Positions 21,234-36,477 of a stretch of 64,000 nt of DNA are shown one piece after another. Where the stretch lies: the NCBI RefSeq assembly GCF_009730915.1, contig NC_052475.1:2666001-2730000 (forward strand), read 5' to 3'. This DNA is from Dioscorea cayenensis subsp. rotundata. Lineage: Eukaryota; Streptophyta; Magnoliopsida; Dioscoreales; Dioscoreaceae. The position numbers were made by a program, and so were the translations under genes. The notes beneath the pieces were generated by a model that made no database searches, was not told the origin of the DNA, and saw only the letters and a list, made by a program, of their open reading frames with translations. Each line of letters begins with the position of its first letter. The stretch's first letter is position 1.

Positions 21234-22444
21234 ATAGGTTTGTAACTGTAGCAACAGTAGTCTTACTGTTGAAGAGCATGCTTGTACTTAATGGGTTTGG
21301 TAAGTGTCATGTTAGCTACATGACAATTAGGTATGTGTCTTGTAAGCTATAGTTAAGTTTGGTTTGAGTCTTGTCATAAATAGTTAGGACTTGGAGCCTA
21401 TATAAGGCACCCTTGGGTTGTAAGGGAGGAGATTCATATTCATATCCATATCCCGAACACACATCTCCTCCTCCTAAGGATAACATCATCTCATCCCTTC
21501 CCTTGTATCCACCCATCCTAAGTTATGCAATAAAGAAGTCCCTTATTTGTGAATACATCTATTGTCTCTTTCTAGCTCTCATGCTCTCTTCTCTCTAAAC
21601 TCTTTCCGTAAGATTCCGCATTAACCGTTACTTCACCCCGAATGAACCCCGGAGTAAGTTGAACGGCATCCCCAACATCCTCACCTCCGTCTAGGAGCTG
21701 GCGCAACCCCGGCTGTAGGATCTAGTGGTATCAGAGATACAGTAACCTTCCTCGAAAACCTCAAGGTAATGTTTACCATGCAGGGGTAAAACCCTTAACA
21801 AGGTCCCCAACATGTAGATAGTAAGTTTTACCTTGGTAGTATAGCTTTTATTTGATCCATGAACCCATATCTAAAAATCTAAAAAATGAGTTTTGTAAAG
21901 ATCTTTGAAAAATATTTTGAGCTTGAAAAATGGATCTTTTATGTAAAAAGAGTTTTTCTAACTAATCTAAGAGTAAGACAAACTGGAGAACACCAAACAG
22001 TACCCGTCTGAAGGACAGGAGGTCCGTTTAGGGGAAAAGGAGTATGGAGGTAAGTCTGAACTCTGAAAGTTGGAAAGATGAACTCTTATATATTAAAAGA
22101 TAATCATGATGATCTCAAAAAATTACTCTTCTAAGTAATTATGCAAAGTGGAACACTCAGGCTTTGGAAACTGGAGACTCTACAAGAGTGGCCTAGTACC
22201 GCAGACAGGGAAAGGTTAGTACACTCTAAGACGGTAAGGTTGAACGAGCCGACATGAGAATGTCCATGGTAAAAAGGAGTTTAATTTTAAAAAACCCATA
22301 AAAACTAAAAAACCAACAAAAACCAAAAATATGTTTTTACTTACAATAATTATGGATCAAATAGAGTTATTTACCAAGTCTAACTTCTATCATATTACAT
22401 GTTGTGGATCTTGTTATTGCATAAGTATTCTCTTCTTTTAAGAA
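21234..22444 (+). promoter_or_regulatory. Viral promoter and leader block, copy 3
   Basis: TATA box 21398-21407, AATAAA 21529-21534, primer site 21726-21737, leader hairpin, and splice donor GT at 22050-22051. Collinear with 10838-12048 apart from scattered substitutions and short indels (clustered around 22155-22205). Viral similarity ends near 22444, where host-like repeat DNA starts. Confidence 0.8.
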
Positions 22445-22804
22445 AGATCAAATTACTGTACATCCCACTTTTTACTGTGTTACTATTTCTAAGCACAATA
22501 ATATTATAAATAGTAGAAATAGGGTCGGACAGTTCAGATTTGTTTAGTTACTGTGCAGAAATTGATTAACGGTTCAGATCAAATTACTGTGCATCATTTT
22601 TTTTTTACTGTGTTACTATTTATAAGCACAGTAATCATGTGCTTGAAACAGTGCTCAACTGTTTGATTTCAATCCAACGATTGAGAGCACTTTTCACTGT
22701 GCCACTGTTAATAAACACAGTAATATTGTACATGAAACAATACTTAACCATTGGATTAAAATCCAACGGTTGAGAGCAACGTTCGACGTTCTCAGATGAT
22801 TCAT

Positions 22805-22805
<1 letters not shown>
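22445..22805. repeat. ACTGTG-rich dispersed repeat with internal duplication
   Basis: The phrase 'agatcaaattactgt' plus 'actgtgttactatt' occurs at 22444-22495 and again at 22577-22622. A further related pair of blocks follows, around 'aatccaacg(a/g)ttgagagca' at 22670-22690 and 22760-22780. It resembles the vocabulary of the element at 35915-36170 ('ccgttggatca', 'cactgta'). Probably a non-autonomous transposon; termini not defined. Confidence 0.4.
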
Positions 22806-22843
<38 letters not shown>

Positions 22844-23235
22844 AATGATAAAAATTAAAATTCAAAATTCAAAATATATAAATAAAAAATATTTTTAATC
22901 TTTAATTAATAAAATATTTACATACACACCAAACCTATAATTTTTTCTGGAGTGAGTATTTTCTTATACTTTTTATAATTTTGAAATCCATCACATTTTT
23001 AATTATATATGACCAAACACTTTTCATAAGGTCTTGCATAAGATGTTCCCTGGTTAAAATGACGAATTTGAATCCCAATTCAGCTCTTCCCTTCCTCGGT
23101 GGCTTGCACACATTTTATTTTATATTTTTTTTAACAAATTTTTTTTTTAATGAGATACACCATAGCTTAGAACCATCAAAGAATGAGGATTGACAGCTAC
23201 TGATACTAATCGCCAAAATCAAGGATAAGACCACA
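22806..23235. other. AT-rich intergenic region with TA microsatellite
   Basis: A TA run at about 22808-22839, then AT-rich sequence with no gene recognised. Confidence 0.5.
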
Positions 23236-23239
23236 GACG

Positions 23240-23865
23240 TACTAGTAGACCTATCCATGGGTCGGGCCGGGCCGGATTTGGGCCAGGCTAATTACTAAAT
23301 TTTAAGTTTGTCCAAATCCGGCCCGGTCCAAAAATCTGAGCCTTAATTTTTACCAAAACCCGTCCAAATTTAATAACCTCTAATTAAGGCCCCCAAGCCA
23401 GCCCAAATTTAGGTTTTTCATTAAATAATATATAAGTTATAAAAAAATTAACAATAATATTAATATGTGAATATGACCAAATATTATTTTATAAAACACT
23501 TAAAAATTAAAATATCAAATGCAAATACTTATTCAATTACAACAACTAAAATTCAAACCATTATAATTAATCAATGGTAATCAACAATAAATATATATTA
23601 TATAAATATATAAAAAAACTAATTAAAAAACAATCAATGGGAATTCAAACCATTATATATAAGTATTATTTGTTGATAATTATATTTTATAATTCAGGCC
23701 GGGCTGAATTTTTAATAATGAAAACTATACATCTCCTGTTTTTAAAATGGGCTTCTTTTTTTTATCCAAGGTCGGGACATTAGGCCTTATATATTTGATC
23801 AAACTTTTTTTATTTTTTGGGCTGGCCTTCGGGCTTGGGTGGGTAACCCGGCCCAAAGGAATCAA
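23240..23865. repeat. GGGCCGGGCC-bounded repeat, possible decayed hAT-type element
   Basis: The left part contains 'gggtcgggccgggccgg' and the right part 'gggtaacccggccc', an imperfect inverted pair. In between lie AT-rich DNA and a further 'caggccgggctg' block. GGGTCGGGCC termini are common in non-autonomous plant hAT elements. No clear 8-bp target duplication was found, so the class is tentative. Confidence 0.35.
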
Positions 23866-24059
23866 ATAGAACAAATCACAAAAGACAATAAAAAAATAGC
23901 TATAATTTGTGATGGTAAAAGATTGGTCAACGTACTAGGATCTAAACCCTCATGAAATAAACATAGTTCATGGTGGTGTCCACATGCATGAGTCACAAGC
24001 TCATCAGCTAAGACATTACTGTCCATTGATAAGACTTCAACGGTCAAATCTGGATGGCA

Positions 24060-24859
24060 ATTTTTCATTTTTAAGTAGAAAGTAGAAACTGATACATCTT
24101 TGGTATCTCCACAGCATCAATGTGTCAGCATCAACTGCTGCTCTAATCTTTGAAGCAGTACCTGTTTGTCTCATTTGCTCTCTCCAATCCATAATGCTCA
24201 TTAGTTTCAGTCTCAAATATCTGAAGAGACAACTTCAAAATCATCAGTCACTGAATTATAGGCATAGACAATAAATAGAATAAAATGAATTCAAAACCAA
24301 TTAATATATAATGCTTTACTTGAAGAATTAATTGATTATGAAACAAGAACCATAAGATGAAGCTGAGAATTTGAGTCTCCCTGAAAAATTAAGTGTCTGC
24401 ATTTGATGATGATCACATCTTGTTCACCTGTATAACAGTCTCAACCATTTAATGAATAAAGGCAAGGCTTGATGTTCAATTCCACAAATGAATCAGGAAA
24501 CAACTGATGCAGAACTTTATTGAGTAGGTCTCCAAGAAGTTCAAAATGCAACTGAAGTAGAAAAACCAGAATCACATGACACATTACTCTGATCATACAT
24601 AGAGAACATAAGACACAAAAGCATGCAAAAGCACATCACAAACTGCAATACAGATACACAATAAAAAATATTATTGTTTGCATGGGCATAAGGGGGCCTG
24701 AGATCCTAGCTAGCTCAAAGATCCTGCACAGATAAAAAAGAACTAATGAATAAGATATAAATAAATTGATCAGTTTTAAAATTATTCATGAAGTAAATAG
24801 GAGTTAATATACATACATCATCCTGAATTTCATTGAGAAGACTGGTTTGAAACTTAGCA
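24060..24859 (-). other. 3' UTR exons of LEA_2 paralogue 2
   Basis: Collinear with 4500-5050. A ctgtgcag acceptor lies at 24726-24733, and another acceptor (gttatacag) lies near 24430-24438 on the minus strand. This mirrors the exon pattern of paralogue 1. Confidence 0.5.
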
Positions 24860-25771
24860 TCATCCATGTTTTTGATTCTCACAAATGGTTGCACCCACCT
24901 TGCCAATAGGCAACTTCATTGGACCAAATGGTGAATCCACATACAAATACCCCTTCAGAGTATAACCAATACCTTTTCCACTAATCATATTCCAAAGGGA
25001 ATTACCAAAGTCCTTAGGCCTAAATGAAATTGGAATCTCAATAGTACCAGTTCCATGCTTTTCAATTTTTTCAGATTTCTTCAGCTCCACAGATCCAATG
25101 TTCATATCAGAAAGCCAGATTTCACAGTCCAAACCAGTCAGTCCAAGTTCAAAGTCATTTTTGTTCTCTAATTTCAGGTGAAGTGTGGCAACTGTTTCCT
25201 CAAAAGTGAACTTATCAAAACTTATCTTCACTAAATCAATATCAGGTTTGCATGGAATGGGAATCTCACCTGTCTTCTCTAGTGGCAGGGTCAGTTTTCC
25301 AAAAATGGGTATATCCACAATAAACTCAACCTTGAGTTTGTAAGGGATGATGCTTCCAGGCCTGATATCAAGAAGAATGTTCTTGATGTCATTAAAGATC
25401 AAAGTCACAGGAATTTTGACAGTTTCTGAACCATGTCCATGGATTGTTCCTGCATCAGGAATCAATCCAGAAACAAGCTTCCTTCCATCACTCTCAACTG
25501 AATAATTGATATCAGTCAAAGGAATTGGCAATGGAGTGGGATTTGTGACAAGTATGTCCACAACAATCTCAACCTTTTCCAGACTAATCTGGGAAATGTG
25601 GATTCCAGTGACCTCTACAGTTGGTTTTCCAAGTATTAACTCCTCAACCTTCTCTTCTACTTCATGGATGAATTCTTTAACTTTTTCAATGATTCCACCC
25701 TTGTCTCCCTCCTTATGCTCTTGCTCCTTCACTTTACTTGCAAGTACTTCAGGCTTATCAGATGATGCCAT
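24860..25771 (-). CDS. LEA_2 / WHy-domain protein (LEA14-like), paralogue 2, 303 residues
   Basis: Same family and layout as 5044-6836. The start is the Met after the cag acceptor (MASSDKPEV). Two LEA_2/WHy repeats follow, with NPTPLPIPL and LENKNDFELGL as landmark motifs. The C-terminus differs: instead of an Asp run plus spliced Glu-stop, the frame meets a TGA at 24862-24860, right where a GATGAT acidic run would begin. In another frame the sequence continues to a GATGAT|gtatgt donor at about 24813, paired with an acceptor homologous to the one in paralogue 1. The coding end has therefore shifted by a small indel. The main domain is complete, so the protein is probably functional. Confidence 0.87.
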   Translation of the reverse strand: MASSDKPEVLASKVKEQEHKEGDKGGIIEKVKEFIHEVEEKVEELILGKPTVEVTGIHISQISLEKVEIVVDILVTNPTPLPIPLTDINYSVESDGRKLVSGLIPDAGTIHGHGSETVKIPVTLIFNDIKNILLDIRPGSIIPYKLKVEFIVDIPIFGKLTLPLEKTGEIPIPCKPDIDLVKISFDKFTFEETVATLHLKLENKNDFELGLTGLDCEIWLSDMNIGSVELKKSEKIEKHGTGTIEIPISFRPKDFGNSLWNMISGKGIGYTLKGYLYVDSPFGPMKLPIGKVGATICENQKHG

Positions 25772-26490
25772 ACCTGAAAAACACCACCACATAAAACATT
25801 CAGATCATTTGTCTTGATAAAACAACTAGCTTTTCTAACTTCAGAATTAAGCAACAAAAACCAAACTTTTTTCAGCAGATCTCAACTACTAAGATAATAC
25901 AATACATTCTGGACTATTTACCCAGATCTAAAACTGCAATCTGATTGAAATATTAAATAAAACTGTTAACCTTGAATATTCTCAAATGCTTGCAAATTAA
26001 ACTCCTTTTTCTCTCCGAGCAGCAACTCAATGCACTACAATACTTTATGAGTATTTCACTTCACAATACATGAATTCATCTCATGACAACAAGGATTTAA
26101 AGGAAAAAAAAAAAAGAACAAAAAGAAAACAAAATCTAACATAGAAAAGGAGTAAAAAAAAGGCCATGGATCAACAGAATGACAAGAACAAAAAGACTAA
26201 TGATAGAGAAATTTAGAACTAAAACACAACTCCAAAACTTCAACCACACAAAATCATCCTCCAGTTCCAACAAACAATAAGAATCAACAATTAAACTAGT
26301 CCAATCTCATCAAAGCACACCAAAATCAAGCATCCATTTCAGCAAGAAAAATTTAAAGAAAATAAAAAACAACTAATTAAGCATGAAGTAAAGCTTCGAA
26401 GATCGATCCAGAGGGGATGAGAGATAAGAAATAGAGACCGAGATCGAGATCGAGAGATAAACGTCGGAGATGGTGCTCCGGTGAATCCGA
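25772..26490 (-). promoter_or_regulatory. Leader region of LEA_2 paralogue 2
   Basis: The acceptor just upstream of the ATG is conserved with paralogue 1. The purine-rich 5' UTR (gatcgagatcgagag) lies at about 26400-26460. At the place of the paralogue 1 donor (GAAG|gtttgg) the sequence is GAAG followed by cttta, so the 5' splice site appears changed or moved. Confidence 0.5.
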
Positions 26491-26539
26491 GCCGATGTCG
26501 ACCAACACCAAATGGACTCCATTTTATGGCGGGAAACGA

Positions 26540-28068
26540 GACATATACATCACGTGACTAAATTCCAGCCTGGACCCTAGACCCTAAACCCCCTAAGCCT
26601 ATATGGTGGTGCACCACGTAGTCATCACAACTACAATAACTAGATTATATATTCTTTTGTTTTCTTTTGTTACAACCTGATATGTGTCATTTAATCACAA
26701 CATAAAAAATTAAGAACATGATATGAAGACATGTGTTATGCTATGATAGGAGAGAAGTAGAGAATAATCTAGTTCTGAAACCAAACGAAATGTAATTGGT
26801 GCACTACACCAAATATATTTATATATATTATTAAAGCAGATGTATAATCTATTCTGAGAGCGTTTCAATGAATAATTTTAATTTTTTTAATAATATTTAA
26901 GTTTTTATTTATATTATTTATAATATTAATAATTAAAAAAATTAATTACACCTAATTATTTATGTAATAAATGTTAATAAGACCTTTGAAATCCAAAGTA
27001 TAAAATAGTTTCTACGGTAGGAGTTGTTTAATTATATTATTTTATATATAATATTATCTCAAAATTCCTCACAAAATTTTAAAAACTTCAATGCAAAGTT
27101 AAAAAAAATGCCTAGTGTAAGTAATTTTTATTGGTCTGTTGTGATGTTTAAATATGATCACTGGTGTATTATACCATCCTCATAAAATTTAACTATATAT
27201 ATATATATATGTATGTATATATTTGGGATTACGAATTAGGATGTGGAGTTTGGTACATAATATATGGGGTAATTTTGGCCTGGTGCAATAATGAAATATG
27301 GACCCCGGTGCATCGCACCAAACCAAATAATACTTGACTATATATATATATATGTGTTGCAGATTGTGATTTATGGATTTGCAGTCTAGTACGTGAAGTG
27401 GCAATTTTTATTGGTTTGGTACAATAATTTAGTTGGGAAGGACGTCTCAAAGGTAAGACCACTGAAATAATAGCTTGTAGGGTCGCTCAAAGATAAAATA
27501 GTAACTTGTAGGAACACTCTCAAAGATAAGGCTGCTAAAATTATATATAGCTTGCAACTTTGCAGGGTCACTCAAACATAAAGTTGCTAAAACAAGAGGG
27601 ATGCTATTGCTATATTTATGTACAATTATTATAATAAGTTGCATGAGTGCTCGAGGATAATGTTGCTAAAATAATGGTTTTTGGTTTTTTTAAGACTTTA
27701 AATGTGTTGTTATCGATTTTGAAGTATTAAAAGTTTTTAATTTTTTATTGCTATAATTATAATGATTATTATTTATTATAATATAATAAAAATATTATAT
27801 GGAGTATATTTTTAGTTAAATGTTGAACAAATTTCATATTTTTTTTCTTTTTTTTTTAAATTCCTTTATCTTCCTTAACAGTCTACTTCAAAAGTAATAA
27901 TAAACTTTTTAAAAACTAGTTTACTGGTTTTTTAACTTTTTTTTTGTTTTTTATCATTAATAAATATCTAATATAGAGATTTGTTGTCACAGATTTAAAT
28001 AATTTTTTATATTACATAAATTAAAAAATCCACCGATTATTCAAGCAAATAATTTCAAATTCAAATTC

Positions 28069-28107
<39 letters not shown>

Positions 28108-29210
28108 AAACATTTACTGATAAAAAGTCTTTTGAGGTCTCCAGCATTTAACTCCACTCTATTGATAATAATAGTAATACTAATAATAAAAATAATAATA
28201 GAAATCTAATTTTTAAATTTGATTTTAGACTTATAATTATTTTGAGTTGTGACTAGTGGCTACTGACTATAAAAGTTCACTATACATTAAGGATTATGAA
28301 GAAGATTAATGTAAAGTCTAGTACAAATATATGATCATTTTCATTAGCTTCGTGCAAATATTCTAGCCTGAACTGCATGCACTGCCTAACATATGTTATT
28401 GCTAGGGATGGGGATTTTTAATTTATTTTTAGGGATCAGGGATTTTTAGGGATTGGGAATTAGGATGCAGAGCTTGTGCATGAACATTTTGTTTTATTTT
28501 ATTTTATTTTTTCAACTTTAATTTATCTATTTGTTGAAATGGAATCATGAGTTTTATGAAACGGTTAACTTTTCTCAAAAATATATATAATATACACAAA
28601 AATTTAAATCAGCCTTGCTTTTTACTACTTGCAGTAGGTGGTCCCTGTAGGGGCTAATTTTCATAGGAGGACCCCAGACCAGCACCATTGTTACATTGGT
28701 TGGCATGAGTGAATCGACTTTATTTATTTATTTATTTATTTTTTATAATTACCAAGATAGTTCATGTACTTTTTTTCTTTCTTTCCTCTTGTTTCTTCTA
28801 CTCAGAAATTCTTCTAATTAGTCTCTTTACTTTTGAAAATGTGTCCACTTAGTTAGAAATACTCCCAATTAGTTTCTCTACTTCTAAAAATATGTCCACT
28901 TAGTCTCTCTAATTTGGTCATTTTTAAAAGTAGAGGAATTAGTTGGGAGCATTTCTAATTAAGTGAGCACATTTTCAAAAGTAAAGGAACTAGTCGACAA
29001 CATTTTTGAGTAAAAGGATCAAAAGAGAAGAGAGAAAAAAATAAAAGGACCAATTAAGATATTATACCTTTTTTTCACATGCCTTCTGTTCAACTATAAC
29101 TAAATTACTTGCCACCTCCTTTCATTGACAAATAGTTTATACTCTTTTTTTCTAATTTTATTTTATTTTTTCACTTACAACAAATTTGTTATTTTGACCT
29201 AATATATATA
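26540..29210. other. AT-rich intergenic region, no gene seen
   Basis: Simple TA repeats occur at about 27193-27222, 27340-27353 and 28074-28103. A phrase meaning 'gaccc(t)ggtgcat...caccaaac' recurs around 27270-27330. A short degenerate tandem built on 'ctcaaagataa(a/g)...gctaaaat' runs through 27440-27680. A local imperfect inverted pair built on 'ctacttttgaaaatgtgtccacttag' occurs at 28826-28990. None defines a gene or a complete element. Confidence 0.5.
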
Positions 29211-29214
29211 CGAG

Positions 29215-29530
29215 AACCAGTCTACTAAAGATGTATGTAAATAAGAATTTTACGAACGCCTCTATATCAACTGTTAAATTTAAATCCAACAACTGCACAT
29301 TATTATTTAGTGTAAACCCTCACCTCGGGGGAATTTTTTTTTAAAACCAATCAATCCATCCTCTCAGAATCAAATACAACACTCACTAATGTTCCTTACT
29401 GCTATTCCCCAGGTCTCTTTTTTCCACCTTTGTCTCTGTCCTTATCTTTTGTTTTTTCTCTCTTATTTTTTGTTCTCCAAGGACAATCCGGAAATATCCA
29501 CATAGAACGCATTGCATATATATATATATA
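29215..29530. repeat. Dispersed repeat family, copy 2 (partner at 3370-3650)
   Basis: Collinear blocks with 3370-3650, in the same orientation; see that entry. Its right end runs into TA repeats just before the SINE. Confidence 0.5.
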
Positions 29531-29573
29531 TAACAAATGTGACACAACATAGTTATGTGAGTGCATATACATT

Positions 29574-29810
29574 TTTTTTTACAAGAGAAACAGATAGCCC
29601 AAAAGGCCCTACTAAATCGTCAGAGATATGCACAAGCCTCAGTGGAGACACGGCCCGTGCACACATGGGCACTGGGACCACTCACACACAATCACCGCTC
29701 ACATCTCTCAAAAATGTGCCATCAACTGAGAATCGAACTCTTACCACTTAGTGAAGAGCTCTATCAGCGATCCATATACCAATAGATCATTTTGTTGTTG
29801 GCGTGTGTGG
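29574..29810 (-). mobile_element. tRNA-derived SINE, copy 2
   Basis: On the minus strand the head (29790 downward) shows a tRNA-like region with an A-box-like TATTGGTATATGG and a B box GAGTTCGATTCTC. A body shared with 8146-8404 follows, then an A-run tail (plus-strand T at 29574-29580). It is flanked by a 9-bp direct repeat ATATACATT at 29565-29573 and 29811-29819. Confidence 0.82.
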
Positions 29811-29819
29811 ATATACATT

Positions 29820-31640
29820 GGAATTGATCACTCTGGTTCTATGCTCTCATTTGATAACACAAGGTTTGGATTGCAAGCCAAGCCTACATTCACAATTATA
29901 AAGCTATTAACATTACTATGTCCAATTATATTTGAACTCCTAACGCCAACTTTTTTTTGATGGGTTAATATCGTTAGGTTATAAACCTTTTAATTAAATT
30001 ATAAAAATATAGAAAATCTATTTTGTAATATGTATTATGAAATATTTGATATATTATCGATTTTGACAAAGAATTCACAGATTTTTTTGTTAAAATATAT
30101 ATAATTAATATTTATAAAATAAATTATGTATTAAATATATATATATGATGGCGAATGCCACGTGTCATGCGATGGCTTTGGATGCCATTGCCATGAGTTG
30201 CACCTTGGATGCTCCATTCTTGATATGATCATCGATTTAAATGTTATTTTATTAGCAAATGACTTATTTAATATCATTTTGGCTGATTGCTAATTTAATA
30301 TTATTCTAATATATATATATATATTATATACACATTTAATTTAACAGTGCACTGCATGTCAACACCATGGTGTCTTGAGCTTGTTGTCTCTTGGATATTC
30401 CATTCTTGATAGGCTGATTGATTTGAAATTTATTTTATTATTATAATTAAAAAACTTAATTACTTTCAAATTTTTAAATGTCCACTTCCTAGAATCCTAG
30501 ATCAATGTTTGTTTATACAATTTGTTATGTTAAAATATTGGTAACGTTTTTCATCATATTTTTTTCCACAAGTATATTGGTTTTTTTTTTACTTTTTATA
30601 TTTAGCTAAATTTCATTTTATTATTTTTAAATTATTAATTATAACTCTTGATGCATTCATTCATTCATTTGTCTTTACTCGTTGTCAAACAGTTCCAAAC
30701 GTGTTAAATTAAATACTGTTTATATACTGTTCATCCAGAATTTTTATATTATTTATGTACCGTATGTACATACACTGTACATCTAGCACAAGTACTACTT
30801 GGTACTATTTATATTCATAAAAAAGAGTACTTGTCACCTATTATTTAAAAAAAAAACATTTGATAAAATATAATTATTATATGTATTTTGATCGCTATTA
30901 ATTGATATATCCATTATCTTTTGAATAATATTTTCATTTGTAGATGATTTCATTATAATATTATTATCATTATAATAATTCTGAAGTAGTTAAATACCAT
31001 GTTGATAATGTAGACAAGAAATAATTTTTTTTAATTCATGCATACCTTCCTCTTCACCATCTTACTCAAAAGCCATTTGTTCTTCTGATCAGATTATGTA
31101 TTGTCAAAGCCATATACAATAGATATTATTTTCATACCAATGTTCCAAACCACATTAATAATATTAATAGCATCAAATATGTTAATTTTTGAGTATTTGT
31201 AGCTCTACCCAATTGTATAAAATATGAACACTTTCTTTAAATTAATAAATATTTATTTATCAATAATTAAATAAATAGCATCAAATATGTTAATTTTTTT
31301 AGTTCTTGTTGTAGCTCTACCCAATTGCATAGAATATGAAAACTTTCTTTAAATTAATAAATATTTATTTATCAATAAATGAATATTCATTTATTGATAA
31401 ATAAATAACTCTACAAAATAATATTGTTTTTTGCCACAACAGTATTATTATTTTATAGAAGCTTTACTGTAACTAAATAAAAAATTTACGACTATTTCCA
31501 ACCAAACACATCATTCAGTTGTAAATAAAACATAAAACTTTCTTACGATTACAAGTCCTCAGACACTGCAAAATAAATATATAAAACTTAAAAGATAAAC
31601 AAACGAAGGATCGAACGCGAGAAAAACAACTTAAAATACT
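29820..31640. repeat. AT-rich intergenic DNA with a direct repeat and a perfect palindrome
   Basis: A unit of roughly 110 bp ('agcatcaaatatgttaattttt...tttatttatcaataa') is repeated in tandem at about 31168-31270 and 31276-31380. The second unit runs into a perfect 46-bp palindrome at 31362-31407, centred between 31384 and 31385. Two related 'ttggat(g/a)(c/t)tccattcttgata' blocks occur near 30207 and 30392. No gene seen. Confidence 0.6.
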
Positions 31641-31857
31641 CGAAATCCAATTATTCATTTCAACATGAAGCATTGCCAGGATGCCTGCCCTAATTTAATA
31701 CATAATACATGAATGTCACCTTTATTAACTTACCTTCAACTTCTAAAAGATCAAAGCCAAGGACAAGAGTGCGAAAAAAATTCGTCACTAACGTTGATTG
31801 GAACATCAAACCAAATCCATGGAATTGAAGGTTTGATCAACATGAAGCCTCAGGTTA

Positions 31858-35111
<3,254 letters not shown>

Positions 35112-35189
35112 TTCGTTTCGTTTCGTTCCTCTCTCGCTCGCTGGATCGCTCGCTCGCGCAAGAACCTCTACATTGACTGCGACGACCAA

Positions 35190-35914
35190 AACCCGACCCG
35201 CGAGTGTTAACGGGTTTTAACCCGCATTACCCGAATCCGTTAGATCATGCCCATTTGCTAATTTTACCCCCTCCCTTTTTATATGAATTATTTTTAGGGC
35301 CAACCCATGTGGTATACTTGATAAACCCGCTCATGCCCTGGCTTGTCCATATTTTTAAATTTATTTTTAAAAATTATTTTATCTATTTTTTTATAAATAT
35401 TTCTAATTTATATATTATTGTCAACGTCTATTTAATTTATTGACATTATGTCTCTAAAGTATCAATATATTATTAAGGAGACGGATTTAAACCACAACCT
35501 GCACAAAGTTAGGAACAAATATTATTGAATTTACGATAATGTTTATGTTTGTACTTGCTCTAACAAGTGTTTCAAATGAGTTATATGTATTATGTATGTG
35601 TGTATGAGAAATATCCATATAAAAAAATTTTAGCAAGATAAAAAAAACATTATTTAATTACTTGAGTGGCGTTATTTAGTGAATGAATGTAATTTATTTA
35701 TTTATTTTGTTTTATTGATATAGATAGAAAGATGGGACATAAATTTTATTTTGTTAATGTTTATATGAAATGTTTTTTTTCTCACAACAACTAATTAATT
35801 ATAATATTAATTCTTAAAATTATATTTTATATTTGTTAAAATTGTCTTTTTTTGTAATTGTTCAAAGTATAATTAATTTTTGATTTTTCAATATATATAT
35901 ATATGTATGGAAAA
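35190..35914. other. Intergenic region upstream of lumazine synthase
   Basis: Contains the promoter side of the minus-strand lumazine synthase gene at its left end. AT-rich thereafter, with no gene recognised. Confidence 0.5.
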
Positions 35915-36172
35915 AGATCATCTAGGTAGGTCCCTAGATTTGAAATCTAGGGACGTTTTAAATCTAAGCCGTTGGATCATCATCCAATAGTTGATTGTCT
36001 ATATAGTCACTGTACACTTTTTTACTGTTTATGATCACTGTACGACACTGTAGAACGCTGTTTCTACTGTTCATAATGATAAGAGCCGTCAGATTACCAT
36101 CCGATGGCTATTATGGACATCCCTAGATTTGAAATCTAGAGACGTCCCTAGATGATGGGTTCTCTATATGTG
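35915..36172. mobile_element. MITE with 'ccctagatttgaaatctaggg' subterminal repeats
   Basis: The left arm (atcatctaggtaggtccctag, then a self-complementary 'ctagatttgaaatctag') is mirrored at the right (ccctagatttgaaatctag, then 'gtccctagatgatgg'). The interior holds an ACTGTA-rich block and 'gccgttggatcatcatcc', answered by 'gccgtcagattaccatcc'. No coding potential. Target duplication not resolved because of flanking TA repeats. Confidence 0.6.
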
Positions 36173-36477
36173 TATATATATATATATATATTTAATAATG
36201 TCATAAGGGTGATCTAGCTTTTTAGTGGGTCACTATTTATTCCGATTTAAGAAATGACCAAGTCCAGGTTTGGTGGACAGAATAGAATATGAACGGATAT
36301 GATATAAGGACTAGATAGAAGTAAAAAAGAATATAGGCATGATAAGGCCATATCCTATTATATATTTGATGTGCACTGAATAAAATATTAGATAGCATTT
36401 TGTTATTCTATTTTATATTCGAAGTGAACTAGATAATGACAGGATATGATATGAATGGTATATAAATAGACAAAATT

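Larger units (their letters stand above)
10838..22444 (+). mobile_element. Endogenous caulimovirid (pararetrovirus), tandem units A and B plus a third promoter
   Basis: Viral identity rests on coat protein with a CCHC zinc knuckle, aspartic protease, reverse transcriptase and RNase H in caulimovirid order, no integrase, and a tRNA-Met-type primer site. A promoter-leader block occurs three times: from 10838, 17687 and 21234. Blocks 1 and 3 run collinear for about 1.2 kb with only scattered differences, ending at about 12048 and 22444. Block 2 stops at about 18173. Unit A is about 6.85 kb and unit B about 3.55 kb. The A-rich coding strand, ATGA-coupled ORFs and a splice-linked last ORF recall tungro- and badnavirus-like caulimovirids; florendovirus-like affinity is also possible. 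Genus not determined. All long frames except the last ORF of unit A are interrupted. Confidence 0.9.

Noticed and set aside
10920..21516. The same 66-codon minus-strand ORF at 10920-11120, 17768-17968 and 21316-21516
   Set aside because: It lies antisense in the viral promoter block that exists in three copies; conservation is explained by the DNA repeat. It covers the TATA box and poly(A) signal and shows no domain.
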